Below, one piece after another: positions 19,083-26,273 of a DNA stretch of 64,000 bases. The notes below the pieces were generated by a model. That model made no database searches. It was not told the DNA's origin and worked only from the letters and a program-made list of their open reading frames with translations. Origin of the DNA: Hymenobacter nivis (GTDB lineage Bacteria; Bacteroidota; Bacteroidia; Cytophagales; Hymenobacteraceae). The DNA is taken from positions 124,001 through 188,000 of the forward strand of contig NZ_RCYZ01000001.1 of NCBI RefSeq assembly GCF_006439025.1, given 5' to 3'. Both the position numbers and the translations under genes were made by a program. Positions within the stretch are counted from its first letter, which is position 1. Each line of letters begins with the position of its first letter.

Positions 19083-20462
19083 GTGGAGCTGCGTTTCAAA
19101 GACCGCGTGGCCCTGCACTACGTGCTGGCCACGGCCGCCCTGGTGGCGGCCGCCTACCTGCTGGTGTTCGGGGTGGTGCGCCACCGCGTGTACACCGACC
19201 TCGACGCCAACCTGCGCTTTGAGGCCGCCAAGCACATGGGCGAGCTGACGGTGACGGGCCGCACCGTGCGCTTCTCGGACAAGGGCGAGTGGGAGGAGCG
19301 CGAGCACCGCGAGGTGCAGGTCGACCCGGTGTTCATTCAAATAAACGACTCCCAGGGCCGGCTGCTCGACCGCTCGCCCAACCTCAAGGCCGAGCAGCTC
19401 ACCTTCGACGCCACCCCGGCCGGGCGCACGCCGCTGAACTCGGTGTTGCGCGGCAAGGCCATCCGGCAGGTGCAGGTGCCCATCGTGCAGGATGGGGCCC
19501 CGGTGGGCTACCTCATGGCGGCCTTGTCGTCGGAGGCCGCTCAGCACGTGCTCGACAGCTTGGCAATGGTGCTGCTGGGCTCGTTTCCGGTGGTGCTGTT
19601 GGCCCTGTTTGGCAGCGCGCGGCGGCTGGCCGGGCGCAGCATCGCCCCCATCACGCAGATGACGGCCACCACGGCCCGCATCACGCGCGACAACCTGGCC
19701 GAGCGCATTGCCCTGCCCCCGCGCCCCGACGAGCTGCACACGCTGGCCAGCGCCATCAACGGCCTGCTGCACCGCGTAGAGCAGGCCGTGGCCCGCGAAA
19801 AGCAGTTCACCGCCGACGCCTCGCACGAGCTGCGCACGCCGCTGGCCGTGCTCCGGGGCACGCTGGAAGTGCTGGTGCGCAAGCCCCGCACCCCCGCCGA
19901 GTACGTCGACAACATCACGCTCGGCATCCAGGAAATTGACCGCCTCACGCACCTCGTCGAGCAGCTGCTGCTGCTGGCCCGCTTCGACGACCACACCCCC
20001 GGGCCCCACCGCCAGGAACTGGCCGTGCGCAGCAGCGTGCACGACGTGCTGCTGCGCCACCGCGGGGCCCTCAGCGCCAAGCACATCCGGGTAGACGTGG
20101 AAGAGGGCCCCGCCGACGCCATCGCCTCCGACCCGTACCTGGTGGACCTGATTCTGGACAACGTGCTCAGCAACGCCATCAAGTACTCGCCGGCCGGCTC
20201 CACCATTGCGGTGGGCCTCGCCCAGCAGGGCCCCCAGCTCGTGTGCACCGTGGCCGACCAGGGCATCGGCATTTGCCCCGCCGACCTGGCCCGCATCTTC
20301 GACCCCCTCTACCGCTCCAACGCCCTGGCCCACAAGCACATCGACGGCACCGGCCTGGGCCTGTCCATCGTGGCCAAGGCCTGCGCCCTGCTCGGCATCG
20401 AGCGCACCGTGCGGAGCGAGTTGGGCCAGGGCACGGTCTTCACGCTAGTATTCCCAGCCTAG
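19083..20462 (+). CDS. Sensor histidine kinase, HAMP/HisKA type
   Basis: Inner-membrane sensor kinase of 459 residues, starting at a GTG (19083) two bases after the regulator gene. Membrane segments are at about 13-32 and 157-178, with a periplasmic sensor between them (KGEWEEREHREVQVDPVFIQ). A HAMP linker follows to about 235. The phospho-acceptor His248 is in ASHELRTPL, and the ATPase part has NVLSNAIKYSPAG, ADQGIGI and GTGLGLSIV. It should phosphorylate the regulator encoded at 18409. The signal it senses is unknown. Confidence 0.93.
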   Translation: MELRFKDRVALHYVLATAALVAAAYLLVFGVVRHRVYTDLDANLRFEAAKHMGELTVTGRTVRFSDKGEWEEREHREVQVDPVFIQINDSQGRLLDRSPNLKAEQLTFDATPAGRTPLNSVLRGKAIRQVQVPIVQDGAPVGYLMAALSSEAAQHVLDSLAMVLLGSFPVVLLALFGSARRLAGRSIAPITQMTATTARITRDNLAERIALPPRPDELHTLASAINGLLHRVEQAVAREKQFTADASHELRTPLAVLRGTLEVLVRKPRTPAEYVDNITLGIQEIDRLTHLVEQLLLLARFDDHTPGPHRQELAVRSSVHDVLLRHRGALSAKHIRVDVEEGPADAIASDPYLVDLILDNVLSNAIKYSPAGSTIAVGLAQQGPQLVCTVADQGIGICPADLARIFDPLYRSNALAHKHIDGTGLGLSIVAKACALLGIERTVRSELGQGTVFTLVFPA

Positions 20463-20490
20463 GGCCCCGGGCGGCTTTTAGGCCAACTGG

Positions 20491-20543
20491 GGAAACGCAA
20501 AACGGTCATGCTTCGCTGCGAAGCATGACCGTTTTGCGTTTCC
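20491..20543. terminator. Bidirectional terminator hairpin
   Basis: Perfect 53-base palindrome with arms GGAAACGCAAAACGGTCATG and onward CTTCGC, between the sensor kinase gene and the convergent DUF3570 gene. The AAAACG and CGTTTT ends give U-rich tails in both directions. Confidence 0.85.
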
Positions 20544-20552
20544 AACCCTTGC

Positions 20553-21830
20553 TTACGGCATCACGAAGCCTAGGTCCACGCTCACCACGTTGGCCGTGAG
20601 GCCGGTGGTTTGCCAGTAGTGGCCGTAGCGCAAGTCCAGGGATTTGAACTTGGCCACCCGGTTCCCAAACGGTACTTTGAAGCGGCTGAGGCCGTAGAGC
20701 GGGGCGTAGCGGAAGCCCAGGCCAAGCTTTTGGGCCGAGAAGGCCGCCAGGTCGTAGTCGGAGGTGTAGAACTCGTCGGCGATGGAGTGGGCCAGGTAGG
20801 GCGCGAAGTAGTCGGCCGCCGTTTGGGTGTGGTAGCGGTAGAACGGGTAGAGCGTGAAAAAGGGCGTCACTTTCACCGGCGTTTCCAGCTCAAAGGTGTG
20901 CGCCCGGATGCCGAAGTTGTCGTTATAAAAGCGGTAGAACCCGCGCAGCTGCACCAGGTCGGTGGCGTAGTACGTCAGGCGCAGGCCCACGGGGTACTTG
21001 TAGCGCAGGCGTGGCAGCACCTCGGCCTTGGCGGTGCCCAGGGCCCCGGGGGCCCCCAGCGCGGGGTTGCTGTTGAAGAAGTACACCCGCTGAAACGGCG
21101 TGCTCAGCAGCCCGCGCTGGGCCACGGGCTCGGCGCTGACGGCCACCTGCAAGCGCTTGCTCAGTACCTGCGCGTACACCAGCGACAGGTTGAAGCTCTG
21201 GCGGTTATCCGAGCCGTACTTTTTATCGCCGGGGCCCCCGGGGCGCAGCTCGGCGGGCAAAATGAGCGTCACGCGGTCGAGGTACACCTGCCCGGTGGCG
21301 CTGAACTGGCGGTTGCCGTCGCGCGAGGTGCGGGCGTAGGAGCCCACGAGGTTGAAGGACAGGTAATCGTATTCTTTCGACACGCCGGCCCCCACGCCCA
21401 CGGTCGTCAGCTTGTCGGCCAGCAGCCGGGCCAGGCCAAAATCGGCGTGCAGGCGCACGTCCTGGGCCGAGGGCGACGACAGCACCTGATCGATGCGGTC
21501 GGTCGAGGCCGAGGCGTAGTAATCGAAGCCCACGTTGGCCGAGAGGCGCGTTACCGAGTCGAGCGGAACGTTGAGTACGATGGTGGGCGACGCGTCGGTG
21601 AGGTGCTGGGTGCCGATGCCGCCCTCCACGGCGCTGTGGTCGCCGTTTTGCTGGTAGTAGCTGCCGAGGATGTCCACCTCGGTTTCGCCCACCGACACGG
21701 GCCCCCTGCTGAGCGGCGCGGCCGTGGCCGGCACCCCCGAGCCGTCGAGGCGGTTGGGCGTGGGCGTGCCCTGGGCCCAGGCCGCGGCGGGCGCTGCCAG
21801 CAGCAACCCCACTGCGAGTAAAAATTTCAT
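20553..21830 (-). CDS. DUF3570-type outer-membrane protein
   Basis: Predicted outer-membrane barrel of 425 residues, counted from the ATG at 21830 (MKFLLAVGLLLAAPAAAWAQ, a signal peptide). The mature part is rich in alternating aromatic beta-strand patterns, such as VSVGETEVDILGSYYQQNGD, RLSANVGFDYYASASTDRID and YAPLYGLSRFKVPFG, and ends in VVSVDLGFVMP. These match DUF3570 proteins. It is the last gene of a four-gene operon with thioredoxin, ApbE and DUF4266 genes, an arrangement that recurs in many bacteria. The cassette suggests a flavinylated redox system in the envelope; the exact role is unknown. Confidence 0.88.
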   Translation of the reverse strand: MKFLLAVGLLLAAPAAAWAQGTPTPNRLDGSGVPATAAPLSRGPVSVGETEVDILGSYYQQNGDHSAVEGGIGTQHLTDASPTIVLNVPLDSVTRLSANVGFDYYASASTDRIDQVLSSPSAQDVRLHADFGLARLLADKLTTVGVGAGVSKEYDYLSFNLVGSYARTSRDGNRQFSATGQVYLDRVTLILPAELRPGGPGDKKYGSDNRQSFNLSLVYAQVLSKRLQVAVSAEPVAQRGLLSTPFQRVYFFNSNPALGAPGALGTAKAEVLPRLRYKYPVGLRLTYYATDLVQLRGFYRFYNDNFGIRAHTFELETPVKVTPFFTLYPFYRYHTQTAADYFAPYLAHSIADEFYTSDYDLAAFSAQKLGLGFRYAPLYGLSRFKVPFGNRVAKFKSLDLRYGHYWQTTGLTANVVSVDLGFVMP

Positions 21831-21871
21831 AGATAATCGGTTAGCCAAGTGTTGAAAATGCGGCCGGGGCC

Positions 21872-22111
21872 CTAATTGCAGCCGCAGCCGCCGCCTACTT
21901 TGCCGCCGTTGGCCCCGCCGCCGCCCTCGCGGTAGCTCTCGAAGTTGACCTCCGGGGTTTCCACTTTCTTGGTGGCCAGCTTCATGTCCTCGTCGTTAAG
22001 GTAGGCCTTCTGGTAGGCGGCCACCGACACGCAGGCGGGCAGGGCCCCGGCGCCGGCCAGTAGCAGACCCAAGGCAGTAATACGCAGAATAACAGGGTAT
22101 TTAGTCGTCAT
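21872..22111 (-). CDS. DUF4266-type small lipoprotein
   Basis: A 79-residue lipoprotein from the ATG at 22111 (MTTKYPVILRITALGLLLAG), with lipobox ALPAC. The short mature chain has SVAAYQKAYLNDEDMKLATK and ends in a Gly-rich tail with GGGCGCN. These are the marks of DUF4266, which often carries a C-terminal Cys-rich end and is always near ApbE and DUF3570 genes in my knowledge of the family. It sits between those two genes here. It is a candidate flavin or metal carrier; this is not proven. Confidence 0.87.
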   Translation of the reverse strand: MTTKYPVILRITALGLLLAGAGALPACVSVAAYQKAYLNDEDMKLATKKVETPEVNFESYREGGGGANGGKVGGGCGCN

Positions 22112-22127
22112 AAAAGGTGCTTTAGCG

Positions 22128-23210
22128 CTAAGGTTTGGCCGCGGCGGGGGCCGCACTGTGGTAGGAGTTGAGCTGCATTCCGCGCGATACTAGCGTCTGG
22201 CCGTCGTCGGTGATGAGCGTGCAATCGACGCCCTTGAGGCGGTTGACCAGGGCCAGGCCGGCCTGGGGCCCCAGCACAAACACGGCGTCGTCGAGGGCGT
22301 CGGCCAGCTCCACGTCGGGGCAGATAATGGTGACCGAGCGCAGGCCCGTGGCCGGGTAGCCGGTGTGCGGGTTGATGATGTGGCCGTAGTACGTGCCGTT
22401 TACCGTGAAGTACTGCTCGTAGTTGCCGGCCGTGACCACCGCCATGTCGCTCACCGTCAGCCAAGAAGAAACCGTGCGCGGCCGGGCCGGGTCACCGATG
22501 GCAATGCGCCAGCCGCTGCCGTCGGCCTGCTTGCCCCAGCAGTACACGTCGCCCGAGCCGTTGATGAGGCCCCCAGCAATGCCCATCTGCTTCATCAGGG
22601 CCTGGGCCCGGCGCACGCCGTAGCCTTGCAGCACGCCGGCCAGGTTGAGGCGCATCCCCTTCTCGGGCAAGTACACGGCGTGCGTGGCCGGGTCCATCCG
22701 CACCTTTTCCCAGCCGATGCGCGCCACCGAGCGGCGCACCGTGGCCGAGTCGGGCAGGGCCGGGTGGGCCTGGCGGTCGAAGGTGTAAATCTTGTCGCCG
22801 CTGGCAAACGTAGCATCGAAGGCCCCGCCGGTGAGGGCCGATATTTTCAGCGTCCGGGCGATGAGGTCGTACACCTCTTGATCCACCACCACCGGCCGCA
22901 CACCAGCCATCCGATTGATTTTCACCACTTGCGAGGTCGAATCCCAATACGAAAAGAGGTGGTCGATGCGCTGGGTTTCGCGCATGCCGGCGCGCAGGGC
23001 GCGCCAGGCCAATGAGTCGTCGGCCGACACGGCGGTGAACGTGAAGTGCGAGCCCATCAGGTGGCCGCTGCGGGTGTAGGCGCGCGGTGCGCGGGCCGCG
23101 GCCACGGTGGCCCCCCCCTGGGCCCGGGCGGGCGGTGCGCCCACGGGGCCCCAGGCCAGCGCCACCAGCGCCACCCACCCGGCCAGGTTACGTAGCAAAA
23201 AAGTGCGCAC
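22128..23210 (-). CDS. apbE: FAD:protein FMN transferase (ApbE)
   Basis: Periplasmic enzyme that attaches FMN to Thr or Ser of target proteins, about 360 residues. The open frame runs farther upstream, but that part overlaps the thioredoxin gene antisense to nothing useful; the GTG at 23210, five bases after the thioredoxin stop, gives a signal peptide (VRTFLLRNLAGWVALVALAW). Family motifs are GSHFTFTAVSAD, IDHLFSYWDSTSQV, LINGSGDVYCWG and HIINPHTGYPATG, with the conserved Asp in PDVELADALDDAVFVLG. Its likely targets are unknown; the small neighbours suggest a local partner. Confidence 0.92.
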   Translation of the reverse strand: MRTFLLRNLAGWVALVALAWGPVGAPPARAQGGATVAAARAPRAYTRSGHLMGSHFTFTAVSADDSLAWRALRAGMRETQRIDHLFSYWDSTSQVVKINRMAGVRPVVVDQEVYDLIARTLKISALTGGAFDATFASGDKIYTFDRQAHPALPDSATVRRSVARIGWEKVRMDPATHAVYLPEKGMRLNLAGVLQGYGVRRAQALMKQMGIAGGLINGSGDVYCWGKQADGSGWRIAIGDPARPRTVSSWLTVSDMAVVTAGNYEQYFTVNGTYYGHIINPHTGYPATGLRSVTIICPDVELADALDDAVFVLGPQAGLALVNRLKGVDCTLITDDGQTLVSRGMQLNSYHSAAPAAAKP

Positions 23211-23215
23211 GGGGC

Positions 23216-23674
23216 CTAGCGGGCGGTGAGCAACTGCGACAAATAGGCGTCGTAGGCAGCGGGGCCGCCAGGGCGGTAGCCGCTCTTGGCCAGCACCTTG
23301 CCCTCGGGCGAAAGCACCACCACCAGCGGAAACGTGCCCTCTTTGTTCAGCTGCGCGGCGGCTTGCTCGCTCTGCTTGGTTTGGGCGGGCGGCAGCTGGT
23401 TTTTGCGGTTGCGCGGGAAGTCGAAGCGGGCCAGCACGAACTTGTCCTGGGCGTATTGGGCAAACTCGGGCTGGTCGAACACCTCCTGCTTGAGCATGAT
23501 GCACGGCTTGCACCAGTCGGAGCCCGAAAACACGGCCAGCACCGGCCGCTGGCTGGCCTTGGCCTGCGCCAGGGCGGCGGCGAGGTCGGTGTTCCAGGCC
23601 GGGGCGGGCAGCGTTTGGGCGCGGGCCCCGGCAGCCGTCAGCAGCGCAAACAGGAAGAAAATGGGGAAGCGCAT
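23216..23674 (-). CDS. Exported thioredoxin-fold protein
   Basis: A 152-residue protein with a signal peptide (MRFPIFFLFALLTAAGARAQ) and a thioredoxin fold. The redox pair is Cys55 and Cys58 in SGSDWCKPC, and the cis-Pro is in GTFPLVVVLSPEG. It resembles DUF255/thioredoxin_7-type periplasmic reductases. It is the first gene of the operon with ApbE, DUF4266 and DUF3570. It may keep Cys residues of the neighbouring lipoprotein reduced; this is inference from gene order. Confidence 0.9.
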   Translation of the reverse strand: MRFPIFFLFALLTAAGARAQTLPAPAWNTDLAAALAQAKASQRPVLAVFSGSDWCKPCIMLKQEVFDQPEFAQYAQDKFVLARFDFPRNRKNQLPPAQTKQSEQAAAQLNKEGTFPLVVVLSPEGKVLAKSGYRPGGPAAYDAYLSQLLTAR

Positions 23675-24047
23675 AGCGGAGCAGCGGTAAAAAACGGGAT
23701 TTGCCCAATGAACGCAAGCGCAGCACGCCGCGGTGCCCGAAGCTGGTGGGTGATCTACTTTTTAAGCAAATTTTAAGCCGCTTACCAGACCACTTGGGGC
23801 CCTGGGGGCGGGCTCAAATTCGCTGAATCAGTTCCATCCAGCTAGCCAGCGCTAAAGCAGCAAGAGGCGCTCCCACTCCCGCGGCATTTGTCTCAGGTCT
23901 GGGCTGAGACCTCGGCATGGCTGCGCGCTAAGAACAGAGTCAAACCCTTTCCTCCTGGTTAACAAATGCAGACAATTTGTTAACACTTTCGCAACGCGCC
24001 GGGGCCCCCAAAAAACCAACTTTGTATTTGAAAAATGCCTCGATCCC
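23675..24047. promoter_or_regulatory. Divergent intergenic region upstream of thioredoxin operon and transporter
   Basis: About 370 bases with no convincing gene. It must carry the promoter of the minus-strand thioredoxin operon and of the plus-strand transporter. The recognisable site is a palindrome at 23958-23984 (separate entry). TGTATTTG at 24023-24030 differs by one base from the TAnnTTTG box and could be the -7 element for the transporter. Confidence 0.55.
23958..23984. promoter_or_regulatory. Candidate operator palindrome upstream of the organophosphonate transporter gene
   Basis: Perfect inverted repeat with 10-base arms, GTTAACAAAT and ATTTGTTAAC, separated by seven bases. It lies about 65 bases before the transporter start. 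GTTAAC cores also occur upstream of phnZ (25414-25442) and of the FAD oxidoreductase (35564-35579). It is a good candidate site for a dimeric regulator such as the XRE-cupin protein encoded at 34919. Confidence 0.6.
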
Positions 24048-25379
24048 TTGCGCGAATTGTCTACTGCCCCACCCGTCTTCTCCGCGCCGCGTTCCGGATT
24101 GCAGCGCTGGCAGCTGCGCACGGGCCTGAGCCTGTTCGTGGGTTACAGCGCTTACTATGTGTGCCGCTCCAACCTGGCCATCGCCGCGCCGCTGCTCATC
24201 CGCGAGTTTGGGCCCCAGGGCCTGAATAAGGAGGTATTGGGCCAGGTGGCCTCGGTGGGCGTGCTGTTTTATGCCGCGGGTAAGGTGCTCAACGGCGTGC
24301 TGGGCGACTTCCTGGGGGGCAAAAAGATTTTCCTGCTGGGCATGGTGGGGGCCGTGGCGGCCACCGTGGCCTTCGGGCTGGGGCAGGGCGTGGCGGTGTT
24401 TTTTGCGGCTTGGGCCGCCAACCGGCTGGTGCAGTCCATGGGCTGGGCCGGCCTGGTAAAAACCACGGCCAACTGGTTCTCCTACCAGTCCTACGGCCGC
24501 GTAATGGGCCTGCTCAGCCTGAGCTACCTGTTTGGCGACGTGGCGGCCAAGCTGGTGCTGGGGCAGCTGCTGGTGCTGGGCCTGGGCTGGCGGGGCCTGT
24601 TCCTGGCGGCGGCGGGCGTGCTGGCGGTGGTGGCCCTGGGCTGCTCCTTCAGCCTGAAAAGCAGCCCCGAAGACGTGGGCCTGGCCGCCCCGCCCGCCAA
24701 CCCGGACAACATATTCGCCACCGACGCCAGCCCCGCGGCCGACCGGCCGGCGTCGCTGGGCAGCTTGCTGGGGCCCTACTTCCGCAGCCCCGCCTTCCTG
24801 CTGATGCTGCTCATGTCGTTCGGCCTCACGGCGTTGCGCGAGGCGTTCAGCTTTTGGGTGCCCACCTACCTGGTGGAGGCCGCGCACCTGTCCGAGGGCG
24901 CGGCTTCGCAGTGGAGCGCACTGTACTCGGTGTGCGGCATGGCCTCCATCCTGGGCGCCGGCTACCTCTCCGACGCCTGGCTGCGGGGGCAGCGCGGGGT
25001 GCTCATCCTGGGGGCCTGCGTGGGCCTGGTGCCCGTGCTGGCCCTGATGACGCAGCCGGCCAGCGGCCCTGCCCTGCCGCTGGTGCTCACCGCGTTGGTG
25101 GGCCTGCTGCTGCTAGGGCCCTACTCGTTTTTGTCGGGGGCCATGGCCCTCGATGCCGGCGGGCGGCAGGGCGCGGCCACCGCGGCGGGCCTACTCGACG
25201 CCGTGGGTTACGCGGGCGGCACCGGGGCCCTGTGGCTCACCGGGGCCCTGGCCGAGCGGCGGGGCTGGGAGGCGGCCTGGGTGGCGCTGGCCGCATTGGC
25301 GGCGGCCACGGCGGTGGCGGCGCTGGTGTTCTACCGCACCCAGGAGCGGCGGCCGGCCCTCGTGCCCACGGTGGCGTAG
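24048..25379 (+). CDS. MFS transporter of the organophosphate/phosphate antiporter (GlpT-like) family
   Basis: Inner-membrane carrier of 443 residues with about twelve membrane segments. The N-terminal signature (FVGYSAYYVCRSNLAIAAPL) and GAGYLSDAWLRGQRGVLIL in the second half match GlpT/UhpT/PgtP-type carriers that exchange organophosphates for phosphate. No ATG is available in frame near the N-terminus; a TTG at 24048 is the most likely start, with a second TTG three codons later. It precedes phnZ and is preceded by a perfect palindrome. In this setting the substrate is probably a small organophosphonate such as 2-aminoethylphosphonate; this is inferred from the neighbours. Confidence 0.9.
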   Translation: MRELSTAPPVFSAPRSGLQRWQLRTGLSLFVGYSAYYVCRSNLAIAAPLLIREFGPQGLNKEVLGQVASVGVLFYAAGKVLNGVLGDFLGGKKIFLLGMVGAVAATVAFGLGQGVAVFFAAWAANRLVQSMGWAGLVKTTANWFSYQSYGRVMGLLSLSYLFGDVAAKLVLGQLLVLGLGWRGLFLAAAGVLAVVALGCSFSLKSSPEDVGLAAPPANPDNIFATDASPAADRPASLGSLLGPYFRSPAFLLMLLMSFGLTALREAFSFWVPTYLVEAAHLSEGAASQWSALYSVCGMASILGAGYLSDAWLRGQRGVLILGACVGLVPVLALMTQPASGPALPLVLTALVGLLLLGPYSFLSGAMALDAGGRQGAATAAGLLDAVGYAGGTGALWLTGALAERRGWEAAWVALAALAAATAVAALVFYRTQERRPALVPTVA

Positions 25380-25413
25380 CGCGGTCCCGGCTGTTTACTC
25401 ATATGAAAGGTTA

Positions 25414-25442
25414 GGTCATCATTAGTTAACGATTTGATGACC
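25414..25442. promoter_or_regulatory. Candidate operator palindrome upstream of phnZ
   Basis: Inverted repeat with 8-base arms, GGTCATCA and TGATGACC, around a centre containing GTTAAC. The inner segment ATTAGTTAACGATTTG (25421-25436) matches ATTAGTTAACAATTGG upstream of the FAD oxidoreductase at 14 of 16 positions. A second shared element, CTGTTTACTCATATG at 25391-25405, lies just before it and matches the site upstream of the PhnX-like gene at 14 of 15 positions. Confidence 0.6.
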
Positions 25443-25634
25443 ATCCGGCGACCTACCGCCAACGGGCAAACTGGACCTTTGCAATAATATATTGGATTCG
25501 GGCCGCCAGCGCGGCTTGCCCCGCGCCAGCCCAGGCACCACGCCCAGCACGGGGCCCCCGAAATAAGCACGCAGACCAGCCGGCCCGAGGTCGCCGGCTC
25601 CTTCCCAGGCTCGCTCATCCCCAACCCCGGCCGC

Positions 25635-26225
25635 ATGACGCCTTCTCCTACCCCAACCACCCCCCAGGCCACCGTGGAGGCTCTTTTTGCGCTGTACGAA
25701 GCCCACGGCCACGACGATTACATCGGCGAGCCGGTGTCGCAGCTCGAGCACATGTGGCAGGCCGCGGCGCTGGCCGCGGCCGAGGGCCACGAGGACGAGG
25801 TGGTGCTGGCCGCCTTCTTCCACGACCTGGGCCACCTGTGCGCCCCCGACGAAGGCGCCGGCTCGATGGACGGCTTCGGGGCCGTGGACCACGAGCGGCT
25901 GGGGGCCGACTACCTGCGGGCCCGGGGCTTCTCCAAGCGCCTGGCCGCGCTGGTTGAGAGCCACGTGCTGGCCAAGCGCTACCTCACCCACAAGCACCCC
26001 GACTACCTGCGCCGCCTCTCGCCCGCCAGCCGGGCCACGCTGGCCTTCCAAGGGGGCCCAATGAGCGCTGCCGAGGCCGCCACCTTCGAGCAAAACCCCG
26101 ACGCTGCCCTCATCCTGCGCCTGCGGGAGTGGGACGACCGGGCCAAGGAAGAACACCAACCCGTTGGCTCCCTCGACCACCTCAAGCGCATGGCCCTGCG
26201 GCACTTGCTGCGCCAGCCCCGGTAG
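25635..26225 (+). CDS. phnZ: PhnZ-type HD-domain mixed-valent diiron oxygenase
   Basis: A 196-residue cytoplasmic HD-domain protein. It carries the residues that define PhnZ, which cleaves the C-P bond of 2-amino-1-hydroxyethylphosphonate to glycine and phosphate: Tyr29 and Glu32 of the lid (DDYIGEPVSQLEH), and likely iron ligands His39, His63-Asp64 (FFHDLGHL), His86, His110 (VESHVLAKRY) and Asp167 (LREWDD). The spacing is offset by five to six from the characterised enzyme. PhnY, its usual hydroxylase partner, is not seen in the window. It is the first gene of a run that continues into SusC/SusD, and is preceded by two candidate regulatory sites. Confidence 0.9.
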   Translation: MTPSPTPTTPQATVEALFALYEAHGHDDYIGEPVSQLEHMWQAAALAAAEGHEDEVVLAAFFHDLGHLCAPDEGAGSMDGFGAVDHERLGADYLRARGFSKRLAALVESHVLAKRYLTHKHPDYLRRLSPASRATLAFQGGPMSAAEAATFEQNPDAALILRLREWDDRAKEEHQPVGSLDHLKRMALRHLLRQPR

Positions 26226-26273
26226 CCCGGCGCGGGCCTTTTTCTGACTTTCTCTATCCCCTACCCCTTTCGT

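Noticed and set aside
20491-20543. Hairpin considered as a regulator binding site
   Set aside because: It lies between two convergent stop codons and has A/T-rich outer flanks, so a terminator is the simpler reading.
23211-23726. N-terminal extension of the ApbE frame
   Set aside because: The extension overlaps the thioredoxin gene on the same strand in another frame; the GTG at 23210 gives a proper signal peptide and a five-base gap.
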